Below the pieces are notes generated by a model. It had not been told where the DNA came from and made no database searches. It saw only the letters and a list, made by a program, of their open reading frames with translations. Below, in pieces: positions 32,341 to 46,247 of a DNA stretch of 64,000 nt (position 1 is its first letter; every line of letters begins with the position of its first letter). The stretch lies in assembly GCA_905250115.1 (NCBI GenBank), contig CAJNOI010000001.1, forward strand, positions 124,001 to 188,000, in the 5' to 3' direction. The stretch is from Adineta steineri (taxonomy: Eukaryota; Rotifera; Eurotatoria; Adinetida; Adinetidae). The translations under genes were made by a program, and so were the position numbers.

Positions 32341-34528
32341 ATGACTACTGTACTTCATCAGCCTAGTCTTACAGAAGGCTTAACTCTACTGGGATGGAAA
32401 TTAAAACGTGATGCTGAAATTCAAGGTTAGAATTTCATACAGAAACAATCATTTTTCTTATTAATTTTTTTTCAAGAACGTAAAAATGAAGCTAATTTTG
32501 AATGTGAAGTTGAACCAACATCTACATCCTATGCTGCATTTGAATATATGTCAACAGCCGATGATGACTATGATCCATATGCTGGTCTTAATGTTGATCT
32601 TTGTCTTGAAGTTGATGCTATTGATTTAAATAATACAAATCAACAAATAAATGATGATTATGATCCATATGAAGTTTTTATGAGAATGAATACACGTCGA
32701 ACGGTAAATGGACGTGAACGTGCTCCACTTGCTGTATTACCATCACATTCAACAACAGCAACATCTCCATTAGTTAATAATTATCGACATTATAATTTTG
32801 CTGATGATGATACACCTGTTAAATATCCATTAGCTATCGGACATATTGATCGACGTATAAAACCACAAAATGTAAATTATTTTATTTAACAAAATAACAA
32901 AACAACAAAATCTTCTTTTTTCTTCTTAGATTCGAGGTGGTTTTACAAATCGACCATCATTTGACGAAGATCGTCGGCCTTCTCGTGGTGGTATGGTCAC
33001 TCGACCAATAATTCCATCATCATCATCATCATTATCATCATCCTATCGTCAACCATCAACAATGATTCCACGTCGTGGTATTCCATCGACATATACTGGT
33101 ACACGTGGTAATATGAATCATCAAATACGTCGTAATATTCCTCCACCACCACGTCTTTATCCTCGTTCAGAATATCCTCCAAGTGCATCATCAAAACGTG
33201 TAACATTTCGACATTCAAATGATTTTAATTCTGGTGATGATTTTGATGAAGACGAAGAAGATGATGATAGTTTAGAAGGTGATCTTCATCAACCAATTCA
33301 ACGTCGAAATAAACCGCCAAGACGTACAGCTGCTCGAATAGCTGTACAACGTTTTCGAGCAAATCATCTACGTTCATCAATTGCTGATGATGATCTTGAT
33401 GATGATATTGCACCAACAGTTACGGAAATGGATATGTTAGAAGATCAAGAACTTGATGAAGATGAAACAAATATACAAACAACAAGTACAAAAACAATGT
33501 CATCACCAGTTAAATTACCACCACCACCTCCACCACCAACATTACCAGTTAAACCAACAGGCGGAACAATAAAATCTTCTTACATTGGAAATATGTTACC
33601 AAGTTTTTATGAACAATTACCTGAATCAAAAAAAATGCTTTTACAAGATGCAACTATTGATTCATCATCAAATAATTCAACAGTTCAAACAATGACAGAT
33701 GCATCATCTAAAAATCAAATTGAAGTTCTATCACCTGGAAAAGTAAAGAATTATTTTTATTTTGACTTTCAAATTATATGATCTTGTTGTTTTTCGTTTC
33801 AGAAACAAGCTGGTCTAACAACTGAACATATTGAAGGTCCTGGTGGTGAAGAAATAATTGATGAAGAAAATCGTTTACAATTTCGTAATACAACTGTAAC
33901 TCAACCATTTAAACGATCGACTGGTTATCAAAATTCCAAACGATATTATGAACAAGATGACGATGATAATGATGATCAACAACAACAAATGAGAAAACGT
34001 ATGCGTCCTAATGATGATGAGTATTCATCTATGAATAATAATAATCGACAATTACAATATTCAAAACAACAACAACAACAACAGCAGCAGCAGCAACAAC
34101 AACGTTATAGAAAATATGAAGATGATGAAGAATATGATATTAATCAAGATACACAACAACAAGATGAAGAATTTCAACAAACTATACGTGTACCTGCACG
34201 ACGAGGGTAAAGAATACTATTTTCTTTTCTAAATAATTCTATTCATTCATTTATTAATTATTTTAGTCGTCCACCATCGCAACATCATCAACAACAACAA
34301 CAACAACCACAATCACAACAACAGCAACAACAACAACAACAACAACAAGAAGATCCATCAAAAAAATATGCTCGTATAATATCTCAATATGAAGAACAAC
34401 ATGGTTTAAAATTCGGTGATATGCGTGTATTTGCACCTAAACTTCGTTTACGTATATCAAGTGTTAATGTTAATTGGATTAATTTACCACCTGTACCAAA
34501 ATTACCTTATAAAGTTCATCAATCGTGA
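32341..34528 (+). CDS. glutamine-rich disordered protein of unknown function
   Basis: Not recognised. Exons 32341-32425, 32477-32871, 32930-33742, 33803-34206, 34267-34528; 652 aa. The only ordered-looking parts are the N-terminus (SLTEGLTLLGWKLKRDAEIQ, then acidic DDDYDPYAGL repeated once as NDDYDPYEVF) and the last 55 aa (KYARIISQYEEQHGLKFGDM, then WINLPPVPKLPY). Between are Ser- and Arg-rich sequence, a PPPPPP run, acidic patches and two polyglutamine tracts. The composition fits an RNA-binding or transcription-associated scaffold. Its place directly behind BMS1 in an operon-like array may hint at a nuclear role (inference). Five phase-consistent exons make it a real gene. Confidence 0.78.
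34068..34101 (+). repeat. CAA/CAG repeat encoding polyglutamine
   Basis: About 12 consecutive Gln codons with an inner run of pure CAG. It lies in exon 4 of the Gln-rich gene. Confidence 0.9.
34289..34348 (+). repeat. second CAA/CAG repeat encoding polyglutamine
   Basis: Mostly CAA codons with a few interruptions (Pro, Ser), 23 aa after the previous tract in the protein sense, in exon 5. Confidence 0.88.
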
Positions 34529-34810
34529 GCAACATGCATTGTGTATCCGTCTTTGCTTTTATTTTAGCAAACTAATCTTCTTCTTCATCATTATTATTAT
34601 ATGTATTCATTCGGTTATCTTTTTTCTTTCTTTCTTTTTGTTTGTACATAATTTACATATATAGTATATATATCTCTATCATCTAAGAGAAAAAATATGG
34701 ATTCTTTTTTTTTGTCGACTGTAGATCAAAATAAAAAAAAGATATATGTTTTTGTTGGTATTCTAGATCATTTTTCACAAATATTTGAGAACGTTTCCCG
34801 AGTGAAATAA

Positions 34811-35842
<1,032 letters not shown>

Positions 35843-36047
35843 AACTCAAAATATCAATTATTAAAGATTTAGCCAAGAACATTAACATTTTTTTTTCATT
35901 TTCATTTTCTTCTGTTTGTTAAAATGATATCATTTGTTGTGTTTTTAAAAAAAAACAACAGACAAAGTGATGGTGCGAATCGATCTTTAAAGATTTTCTT
36001 TTTAATTCAAATAGATTTCATTTTTAACTTTTGTTTCTCTAAAAAAC

Positions 36048-39000
36048 ATGCTGATATTTATGGTTGCTGAAAAGCCTTCATTGGCTTTATCAATATCTCA
36101 AATATTATCTAATGGACAATTATCATCAAAAAAAGGTTTTAATAATGTTTGTAGTATTCATGAATGGACAGGAAGATATCAATCAAATTCATCAGCACGT
36201 TATCGTATGACATCAGTAGCTGGTCATGTATTTGGTCTTGATTTTGTTCCTCGTTATAATAATTGGGATAAAGTTGATCCAGTAAGAGTTATATATGTTT
36301 TTCTCTTTTGTTTTTGTTAAATTAAATTCTTACCTTAGGCAGAATTATTTGCTGGTGACACATTGAAAAAAGAAGCATCACCAGGTCATCGTATGCCAGG
36401 TTTTCTTGAAAAAGAAGCTCGAGGTGCTGATGTCGTTGTCTTATGGCTAGATTGTGATAAAGAAGGAGAAAATATTTGTTTTGAAGTTATTGATTGTATT
36501 GATAAATCAATTAATCCAAATGTTTGTTATATTATTTGATAATTTCTATTGTGAATTGTTTTGTTTTTCTGATCAATAGGCAAAAATTCTTCGAGCAAAA
36601 TTTAGTTCCATTACAGATAAAGATATTCGTCATGCATTCACAAATCTTGGTTATCCAGATAAAAATCAATCGCTATCTGTTGATGCTCGTCAAGAACTTG
36701 ATTTACGTATTGGTTGTGCATTTACACGTTTTCAAACTCGATTTTTTCAAGTACTAAACTATATACTTTCCACAGTTCTACTGCTCATTCAGATATAGAT
36801 AATATAATAAATACTGAAGGTATTGAGGATAAAGTTCTCATTATCTTTATCTGTATATATAACTTCAGTATTTATGATATTCTTTATACCTTGACGTTTG
36901 CAGTTGCTTATAGAATATCTTAACGCCTTTGGTTTATTTTAGGGAAAATATGGTGATTTAGATAGTAGTTGTATATCCTATGGTCCTTGTCAAACACCTA
37001 CACTTGGTTTTACTGTTGATCGTTATGATAAAATACAATCATTTCAATCTGAACCTTATTGGCTTTTATCTGTTGAAGTAAATTTATTTCTTTAAATAGA
37101 TTTAAGAACAAGAAATTTTGATTATTTACATAGATCAAACATACAAATGCTAAGACTTACAAACTTTTTTGGGATCGTGGTCATATGTTTGACAAAGAAA
37201 TAGCTTATTTTTTTCTTAATAATATTAAAGCAGCAAATAAAGTTCGGTAAGAAACAAAGAAAAAATTCTATTAAAATTAAATTTAAATAATATAGAGTTG
37301 TATCTGTTAAAACAGAAAAAAAACATAAAGGACGTCCTAATGCTTTAAATACTGTTGATTTACTTAAAGTAGCTAGTGCTGGTCTTGGTAAGAATACTCT
37401 ATATTCATTTTATTAATTTACATATGATTTGTTTTTCCTGTTAGGTATGAGTCCTCATCATGCAATGCAAATAGCTGAACGTCTTTATACATCTGGTTAT
37501 ATTAGTTATCCACGTACAGAAACTACACAATATGCTGATAATGCTGATTTAAAGTAAGTTTTTGAAGAAATAAAAAACATTTAACAATAAATCTTTTTTT
37601 AAGAGGTGTTCTTCGTGAATTATCGAATTGTTCAGGTTCGGATTGGCAAGGTCATATCAAAAGTCTTTTATCCGAAGGTCAATATACTTCACCAAAACGC
37701 GGTAAAGATGTTGGTGATCATCCTCCCATAACACCAGTTAAATCTGCAAATGCAGCATCTGTTGGTGGTGGTGATTACTGGCGTTTATATGATTATGTTT
37801 GTCGACATTTTATTGCAACAGTATGATATCTAGTAATTAAATATAGGATAAACGGAAAGGTGTTTTGTTTTCTTATTATTCTATTTCAGGTAAGTCCAGA
37901 TTGTATTTATGAAGAAACAACAGTTGTATTCGAAGGATCAAATGAAACATTTTCATTGTCAGGTAAAAATGTTGTTGAACCAGGTTTTACAGCCATTATG
38001 TCATGGAAACGTGTGACGGATGATGATCCTATTCCAGCATTTACTGTTAATGAAACATTTCCAATTGATGATGTTAAATTAGATGAACGACATACATCAG
38101 CACCAGATTATTTAACTGAAAGTGAACTTATTTCATTAATGGAAAAACATGGAATTGGTACAGATGCAAGTATACCAGTACATATTAATAATATTTGTGA
38201 ACGAAATTATGTCAAAGTTGATAATGGAAGACGTTTAATACCAACATCATTAGGTATTGTACTTGTTCATGGTTATCAAAAGGTATATGAATTTGAAATA
38301 TATGATATAAACATAGCTTGTTTTTGTATATGATTTAGATTGATCCTGAATTATCTTTACCACATATGAGATCATCTGTAGAAACTGAACTTAATGAAGT
38401 TTGTTTTATTTAAATAATTTTTTTAAATATATTAAGATACTGTTTTCTATTAGATTGCTCTTGGTCGTGTTAATTATAAACTAGTCGTTGCACATGTTCT
38501 TCGAATATTCGAAGAAAAATTTCATTATTTTGTTCAACATATTCAAGGTATGGATTCACTTTTCGAAGTATCATTTTCATCATTAGCTGCTAGTGGAAAA
38601 CCATTTGTAAGGTAAACAAAAACAAATCTTTTCCTATTTATTTATATAAAATAACAAATATATATATTTAAAAGATGTGGAAAATGTCGTCGTTATATGA
38701 AATTAATTGAATCACGACCAAGTCGTTTACATTGTGAAATATGTAAAGATACATATAATCTTCCACAAAATGGTCTTATTAAAACATTTAAAGAACTTAA
38801 ATGTCCATTAGATGAATTTGAACTTGTTCAATATGCTGCTAATAATAATGGAAAAGTAAGAAAAATGAAATATATGATTTGAACTATTTCTTTATTCATA
38901 TATTTATTTAGAGTTTTTCTTTATGTCCATATTGTTATAATAATCCACCATTTCCAGATATGCATAAAAATGCTGGTTGTAATGAATGTACACATCCAAC

Positions 39001-39588
39001 ATGTCGTTATTCACTTGGACATAATGGAATATGTGCTTGTTATATATGTAAACAAGGTGTATTTGTATTAGATACAACAGCAACACCAAAATATCGTTTA
39101 GCTTGTAATAAGTATGTTACATTGGGATTCGGAAAGATGCGCATCTTTCAAATTTTCTTTTTTTTTTCGTAGATGTCCATTTGTTTTGGCATTACCTGAT
39201 GCTATACAAAAAATTACAATGAAAGAGAATGAATTTTGTAAACAATGTGATACAGCATTAATGAATATAGAATTTAATAAGGTAGAAAAAAAACGAAATA
39301 AAGACAATATTAAATTGATATTTTTAGGAGAAACATCCTGATTTATCTAATCTTCAAGCAGCATGTTTACTTTGTCATGAATATTTTCTTGACACAATTC
39401 AACGAACAGTAACATATATTACTAATATGCAAAATCGACCAGCTTATGTACGTGGGCCTATGCGTGGAGGAGGACGAGGTGGACGTGGAAGAGGTCGTGG
39501 TGGTGGTGGTCGAGGAAGAGGTTCTTCTCGTGGTGGTGGCCGTGGTCGAGGTGAAGGAAGAGGTGGACGTGGCCGTGGAAGAAACTAG
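36048..39588 (+). CDS. TOP3B: DNA/RNA topoisomerase III beta
   Basis: Fifteen exons, phase-checked, 871 aa: 36048-36281, 36339-36521, 36580-36750, 36943-37077, 37134-37246, 37296-37387, 37445-37553, 37604-37820, 37890-38282, 38339-38398, 38454-38611, 38675-38855, 38912-39111, 39173-39281, 39328-39588. Type IA topoisomerase that relaxes or decatenates single strands of DNA and RNA and acts with TDRD3 on mRNPs. The TOPRIM domain starts MVAEKPSLA and holds [11 protein letters not shown]; the active-site tyrosine lies in [24 protein letters not shown] is the conserved domain III block. Four Cys-rich zinc motifs follow ([32 protein letters not shown]). The C-terminus is an RGG box of Arg/Gly repeats, the RNA-binding tail typical of TOP3B and absent from TOP3A. 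Confidence 0.96.
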
Positions 39589-39690
39589 TCTTTCTTTTAT
39601 TTTTGTTTTCATTATTTTATTGAGCTTTTTTCTAAAAAAAACCGTTTTTGTTTTGAGTGGTATTTGTTATTTTTATTTCAGATATAAAAT

Positions 39691-40122
39691 ATGACCACAA
39701 AATCTAATCGGCCAGATGAAGAACTTGAAGCTGATTTTAATGCACGTGCAACTCAATTGGAAAATTCTTTAAATGAATTAGAAAGTTTTCTTTCTCATAT
39801 TGATTCAGTATCGTATACAACAATACATGAAGGTTTAACACCACTTGATCAAGCTCGATTTGATTTAACAGCTACTTATACACTTAATTCATTAATGTGG
39901 GCTTATTTAAGAACACGTGGTATTGATCCTAAACAAACACAATTAAAAAGTGAATTAGATCGAGTTAAATCTTATATGGATAAATTAAAATCAGTTGTCG
40001 ATAGACAATCAGCATCAAGAATTGATAAACAAGCAACAACACGACTTATGCGAAATGCTTTATGGCAACAAGCACATTCAAAAAATAAAACAACAAATAA
40101 TGATGATCAACAAACAAATTAA
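39691..40122 (+). CDS. C1D: C1D/Rrp47-like exosome cofactor
   Basis: Single exon, 143 aa, 102 nt after TOP3B. Sas10/C1D family protein; in yeast and human it partners the nuclear exosome exonuclease Rrp6/EXOSC10 and is also reported at DNA repair sites. The helical core has LENSLNELESFLSHIDS, then LDQARFDLTATYTLNSLMWA and YLRTRGIDPKQTQLKSELDR, which is the family signature (A-x-x-x-L-x-x-x-Y-x-L-N-x-L), followed by VKSYMDKLK and a basic tail. The ATG lies 9 nt after a TTATTTCAG acceptor, so the mRNA is probably trans-spliced or has a UTR intron. It is the last gene of the run. Confidence 0.9.
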   Translation: MTTKSNRPDEELEADFNARATQLENSLNELESFLSHIDSVSYTTIHEGLTPLDQARFDLTATYTLNSLMWAYLRTRGIDPKQTQLKSELDRVKSYMDKLKSVVDRQSASRIDKQATTRLMRNALWQQAHSKNKTTNNDDQQTN

Positions 40123-40963
40123 TATTTATTTTGTTTTGTTTTTTGTTATAATATATGAATTTCTTTGTTACCAAAAAATATGAATATATAGAAGTTTAAA
40201 AAAATATATACGGTTGTATCAAACAATTGAGTATATGTATATAAATAATAGAGAGAAAATAAATGTGAGTTAAACAGTTATAATCGTTCATTCTATTAAT
40301 ATGTTATCACTAATTCATATATAGAAAAAATATATTGATTGTTATTTAAATGACGTATAAATCGAAGAAAATCCCAAATATGTAAACAATTCTGAAATAA
40401 TATTTTTATTGATAAAATTATGGGTTTTGTTTATAGATAATTATTCATAAAGAAATAAATCAATTACACACACATTATAAAAAGAAAATATTTTAAAATT
40501 AAAATAAATATTTTTATTTTTTTTTATTTACGCATAAACTGACGACCAGAAGGTCCTTACAGTACATAAGATAATAAAGAAAAAATAAAAAGATAAACAA
40601 CTAACAAGAAACAACTAGAGAACAAATATAAACACATGAGAACAAAAGAAAAACCACTGAGATATCAACTAACTAATATAAAAAAACGATTCAGGAAAAA
40701 TACGAAGGAGTTGAACCTCTTCCATATCATATGAAGGTAAAGAAGAAAGAGAAGAATTAGAAGAAACCAATCCATACATCTTTCAAATACTGAAATGTTA
40801 TCAAGAAATCTTTTAGAAATATGTAAGCATCTAATAGAATACTCTCTCTCCACCCAAGACTGTCTAAACCTATTCAATGAAGCATTTTCAAAAATAAATC
40901 TGTTATTTAAGATATGATTCATATATTGAATATATCCGCATAGTTCTTTATGATAATTAAGTG
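40123..40963. other. intergenic, with a candidate alternative last exon
   Basis: Convergent 3' ends of C1D (+) and the gene at 40964 (-). On the minus strand at 40555-40524 an AG acceptor is followed by a short open piece, PSGRQFMRK then TAA, whose phase fits exon 8 of the gene at 40964-43520. The ORF at 40665-40922 (-) has no other support. Confidence 0.4.
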
Positions 40964-41655
40964 TTAATTACAGGAGCTACACGTATGTGTACATTGACCT
41001 TAAACAAAAAGCAATGATAAGAACATGTATATTATAGTTTATAAATTTTTTCTTACCATGAACTACGTATGGAATAAAATCATCATATAGTGTATTCATC
41101 TGATTCTTAGAAATACCTTCATTATATTCTTTTTTTAAAATAGTTAAATGAAGTTCATTGTTTGATTTAGATGCGGGTGAAATTATGATTAATTTTTTTC
41201 CTTCCATTTTATATTGTGTACTTTTTAATTCTTGTCCATCACATTCGATATAAAAATCTAGAAAACATAATAAAAAAAAACATTTTAAATAAGTAACATT
41301 ACTATCTTACCACTTTTTTTACATTTGGTGCTTAGTGGTACACTGATCTCCCCACCGCTCAGTTGACATAGTTGTCTCGGTTTGACTTCAGTATCATCAA
41401 TAGTTACTTCTTTATCCACTAAAATGTAATATAACAATGAACAGCAAATGGTCATTGAAATAAAAATTACTCAGTTCAATAATTGATGTATAAGAAGGTT
41501 GTGACACAAGTTGATATTCACCAGAAGTAGATTGTTCACATAAAGTATATTCTAATCTACATAATCGAAGATTTTCTGTTTCAGTACTTTTTTCAGTTGA
41601 CAAGAAATAATGTAACCGTTTGAAAAGATGAACCTTTATTCTTAAAATAACAGTA

Positions 41656-41692
<37 letters not shown>

Positions 41693-43520
41693 AAGAAATA
41701 TTCACTCACATCTTTCGACGTTCACGACGTTCTTTATCAGTAGTTTTTAAGAAAACACATTCATTTTCTGAATTACTTTGTAAATAAGTTTGTTGATTAT
41801 TATTTCCCATTGATGAAATATTAACATACAGTTTTTCAGGTGCAACACATTGGTATGAGTGTGAATGTCCACCTTCTGTAACCGCTCTGACACGAACATA
41901 AAGTTCAGCATTATTATCAGCATTAGTTGGCAGCTATAATTAAATGTTATAATTAAAACTACAATAAATATCAAAACAGGAATGATTACTTCTATTTCAG
42001 GATAGGCTCTCTGTCTATGTTTGTCACCTGCTTGTACTAATGGGCACATTTTCTTGAGTAAATCCTTTAGCATACGAACACGACGATAGCGGTTAGGTTG
42101 TTTTCGTATATTTGGTGGACCATATTTTATTATTGGTGCCATTGCTGATTGAACATCTGATACCACGACTGATGCTGTTTTCGTAGTAGTGTCAGATAAA
42201 ATAACTGGAATTGAAATGGAATTATTGTTAGATGAACGAACATGTTTAGTTTTTGCTTTTCGGATAGTATGTTGTTTTGTATGGTGTATAATATTTTTCG
42301 TAATTGATTCTCGTTCTTTTAAATCTACACTTAGGTTCATTCGACAATCATTTGTTTCCACGGATGTATTGTCAACATTTTTTTCTGTATAATATTAGAA
42401 GAATATATTACTAATCATATTAAAAAATTACTTACGATGACAATCAATTTGTGTAGTTTGAAGAGGCGATTCTTCTGCAGAATTGAGTTCTTGACGCATA
42501 TCTCTAATGATTGCATCCATATCAGATGATATATTTTGAATATTCGTTGTTGAATTTGTCATAGGTTCTTCATCAGTCGAATATAAATTAAAGTGAGAAT
42601 TTGTTTGAGAATTATATATAATGTGATCTTCATGTTTTTCCGATGTAGTTGAATCATCGCCACTTTCAACGGATAATTTATCTGTACTGCCTTTTGAATG
42701 GATATCAGACGAACTATCATTTTCACTCGACGATAATGATGACGAAAGATGTGCATTTACATTATCTGTTGTATGAGGTTCTTCAGTATTTATTAGTGTA
42801 GCATCATTGTTATCGATACTAAGCTCTGTTTCCATAACTGATATTTGAAATGATGAATAGATAAAAAGAATATATACTTTAATTTTATTTTTAGTTAACT
42901 TACTTTCTTGATTCAATTTTTCAAATAAACCACGAAGGTGATCAAAGATACGTTGGTCATCTCTAGCAAAACAAGTTTGTGGCTTGTCATCACTATCGGT
43001 AGCGTAGAGTATTGCAAATGAGAATGTTTCAGGTTTGCACATAATAAAAGTAATATTACGACAACGTTTTTCTTGTTCCGATTCACTTGAAGTTCCATCA
43101 TATCGACGAATATCTTTTTCTAAATTAACTGGAACATTATCTGTAACGCAAATGATATAGATGACAATTTTGTATAAGTCTGCATAACCATTAAATATAT
43201 AATTTAACTGTGCACGTGTTGGAGATAATGATATGCCTTCTAGAATATCCTGTACCCAACTTAGCGAATGCTCCATATTGCAACCATATTCTACCATGTG
43301 TTTGATACAATCACATAAATTTCCCCATGAAGAACGTTGAATAGAACCGATCCATGACCTAAAAAAGTATAGAAAATATTATATCTTCAAATATATGTGA
43401 AAGAAAAATGCAATACTTTAAAGATTGATTTTTTTCCGAACAACTTGATAGTATAACTGAATGGTTTACGTTTGAGGTTTCACGCAGTTCATTAGCGGTT
43501 AAAGAAGTGTTATTTTGCAT
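40964..43520 (-). CDS. 697-aa protein, possible divergent Rel-homology region
   Basis: Nine exons on the complement with matching phases: 43520-43417, 43358-42904, 42837-42436, 42384-41990, 41933-41710, 41640-41471, 41418-41311, 41257-41057, 40998-40964. The N-terminal 190 aa (unknown domain with SWVQDILEGISLSPTRAQL) are followed by a Ser/Asp-rich disordered stretch. From about 400 a block reads KYGPPNIRKQPNRYRR, then AYPEIELPT..AELYVRVRAV and EGGHSHSYQCV, which I can lay on the N-terminal Rel homology region (YPxVxI, then VxLV and HSLVG). A later part has SGGEISVPLSTKCKKSGDFY, reminiscent of an IPT/TIG domain. The key DNA-contact motif RxRxxCEG is not seen, so a Rel/NFAT link is tentative. 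It could equally be an unrelated beta-sandwich protein. No signal peptide or membrane helix. Confidence 0.72.
41661..41690. repeat. (TA)n microsatellite in an intron
   Basis: Fifteen perfect TA units in intron 5 of the gene at 40964-43520, 19 nt before the exon boundary at 41710. Confidence 0.95.
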
Positions 43521-45268
43521 ATTTGTATAATGTTTTATAACTTGAATGGTTTAAAATAAGAGGAAAGTCAAAGTATATATATGATTCAACGCCTGCTAAA
43601 ACACAACGCACCAATAAAATGAAAACAAACGATGAAAAGAAAGAGAAAAAAACAACGTTACACACGCTGCGAATAGGGAAAGCCCAACTTCGATAGACAT
43701 GTACGTATAAATCTCTATACTGGAATATAATGATAATGCAAAAAGATTACATTGACATTTTGGTTTATTTTATATCTTATATTACTAATTTACTAGATAC
43801 GTTATCATCCTTTGATACTAATTATAATTAATATTATTTTCCCAGTAAATTATAAGTAGTTTTTAATACTTTTTAACCTTTACAATCAATCATTCTTACG
43901 TAACATAATCATAAATTTCACTCTGTGACAACAAGAAAAGATAAAAAAAGAAAAAAAATAATAAGATGGATGCATAAAAAATAGACAAAGTTGATAGGGT
44001 AATTTTTCTTGTTCGTCATCAATCACATGCATTGAATATCCTTCGATCTGCTTGAGTTCATATAACTGCATAGAATTGTTTTAAAATGAATTTGTACGCA
44101 TGACATTTTACATATTTAGTCAGATTATTCTGCAAGAGAGCGTTATGATTTGTTTACTGTAAATCAACAATAATACACTGACGATGTTTTTATTTATCAG
44201 TAAGTTTATTGTTAACGTCAGCTCTGATTTCATTTATATAAAGAAATAACCGATTGATACATATTTTGTTTCTTTCTTTTGTAACACCATATATAATTAT
44301 GCTATTTTCTTATTAGATTTTGAATTAAATAAACCATATCACTATTTATTTTATAATTTTGTTAATATGCTTGAAATTTTCTTTTATGTAGAATAAAAAA
44401 AAAGCTAAAAAACATGATATATTAAAAATACATATAAGAGTTCAATTTACATTTTATAACTTCGTCTAAAATCATGTATCAAATTCAATAATACGAAAAA
44501 AGCTGTCTGTTAACTTATTTCTATTAAAACCATTTGGTATTGCTTTTTTCCAGATCTAAAACGAACTTCGTAGATATTAGCTTAATTTTATTGAATAATA
44601 TAATGTATGACGAATAACTATGATTGAAAAAAAACGCATTTCATGAAAAATTAGAAGAAAAAAATTGTTAGCGAAATTTATTAAACATCAAAACTAACAA
44701 TGGAAAATTGTAATAAAAATCAGACAACTTACTGAAGATGATGATACAACATTCTCCGCTATTGAATTATTAAAAAGATCGCTCTCCGAAGATTATAGAA
44801 GTTACCGAAGCTTCGTCAATAATGGAAATTCATGGGTGTATTATGAGTAGTTTTTCGATAAAATAACTTTTTTAATCGAAGATTTTAGTAAATACTTGCA
44901 TTCTATATTAATTCTATGCTGTATAAATTCTATACGATTTATATCTTTATTGTATCAGTTAGTAATGAAGTAGAATAAATTTTATCTCAATTTTCAATAA
45001 GAATAATAGAAAATATTTACTCGATATTTTACTGAATAGTGGCGACCTCTAAATATTTCTCTTTGAAGAATAAAAATCCCAGTAGATTCGTCTTCTAAAT
45101 TTACGATTCGCGATGCACCAGCCAAAAGCGTATTCATCATTTGTAAGATCTAGTGCAATACTTTGTAATGTAAGTTTCTTTCGTAAATTGGAAAAAACAA
45201 TCCAAGTATTAATATGAACTAAAAATTATTTATTTTTCAGATTCATCGATAATTTCATAGAAAGCATA
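43521..45268. other. intergenic between divergent genes
   Basis: Upstream of the minus gene at 43520 and of SEC11 at 45269. AT-rich, with only chance ORFs (for example 43886-44071 on the minus strand). No repeat or RNA gene recognised. Confidence 0.5.
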
Positions 45269-46079
45269 ATGGAGTTATTTTCGTTTGTTGATGATATAAA
45301 GTAAGAAGAAATTAATTAGAAAATATTTAATAATTTTAATTTATTTATAGGCGAATGGATAAACGACAGGTATTTTTCTTAGAATTAAAAATCTAATTAT
45401 AATTTATTTAATAAAAAATAGGCCATATATCAAATACTTAATTTTGGTATGATTATTTCAACAGCACTTATGATCTGGAAAGGACTTATGGTAGTAACAA
45501 GTAGTGAAAGTCCTATTGTTGTTGTACTTAGGTTCGTTAAAATCGCTCTTCATAATAATCTATTGATAATCGATTTTGAAATTTTAGTGGTAGTATGGAA
45601 CCTGCTTTCTATCGTGGTGATTTACTTATGTTAACAAATTATCGTGAAGAACCTATTCGTGCCGGTGATATTGTTGTATTTCGTATAGAAGGTCGAGATA
45701 TCCCAATTGTTCATCGAGTACTCAAAGTTCATGAACGGTATGTTATTTTTTGTTCATTTAAATTTTATTTTCATTTTGCTAAATTGTAGAGATGATGGTT
45801 ATGTTAAATTTTTAACTAAAGGTGATAATAATCAAGTTGATGATCGTGGTCTTTATGCACCCGGACAATTATGGCTTGAAAAGAAAGATGTTATTGGTCG
45901 TGCCCGAGGGTATTTTTTTTTTATTTAGAATTTATTTTTATATAAAATTGATTTTGTTTTAAATTAGATTTCTTCCATATATTGGTATGGTGACAATTGT
46001 TATGAATGATCATCCGCAATTAAAATATTTAGTCTTAGCTGTACTTGGCTTTTTTGTTTTAGTACATCGTGAAAACTAA
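45269..46079 (+). CDS. SEC11A: signal peptidase catalytic subunit SEC11
   Basis: Exons 45269-45300, 45351-45369 (only 19 nt), 45422-45531, 45588-45737, 45790-45909, 45968-46079; 180 aa, against 179 in human SEC11A. The ER membrane serine protease that cleaves signal peptides inside the signal peptidase complex. One N-terminal membrane helix ([18 protein letters not shown]) is followed by the catalytic Ser in SGSMEPAF, the His in [11 protein letters not shown] and the Asp pair in [28 protein letters not shown] and a C-terminal helix ([12 protein letters not shown]) close it. The 19-nt exon encodes RMDKRQ, conserved in human (RMNKRQ), so it is real. The SEC11A/SEC11C split is vertebrate; the symbol stands for the family. 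Confidence 0.95.
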
Positions 46080-46247
46080 AAATCTACATCTATTTTTATT
46101 TTTATTTATTCATCAAAAGAAAAAAAAAGAAAAAAAAGCAATCGTTTATTAAGATAGTACTTTTTTTTGTTTGTTATCGTTGTTGTTTAGATCTGTTTTA
46201 TGAAAAGAAAAAGAAAACTATATTATCATCTTTTATTCTTTTAGATA

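Noticed and set aside
39367..39612. Minus-strand Ser/Thr-rich ORF
   Set aside because: Reverse reading of the TOP3B RGG box.
40665..40922. 85-aa minus-strand ORF downstream of the Rel-like gene
   Set aside because: No motif or junction supports it; likely 3' flank.
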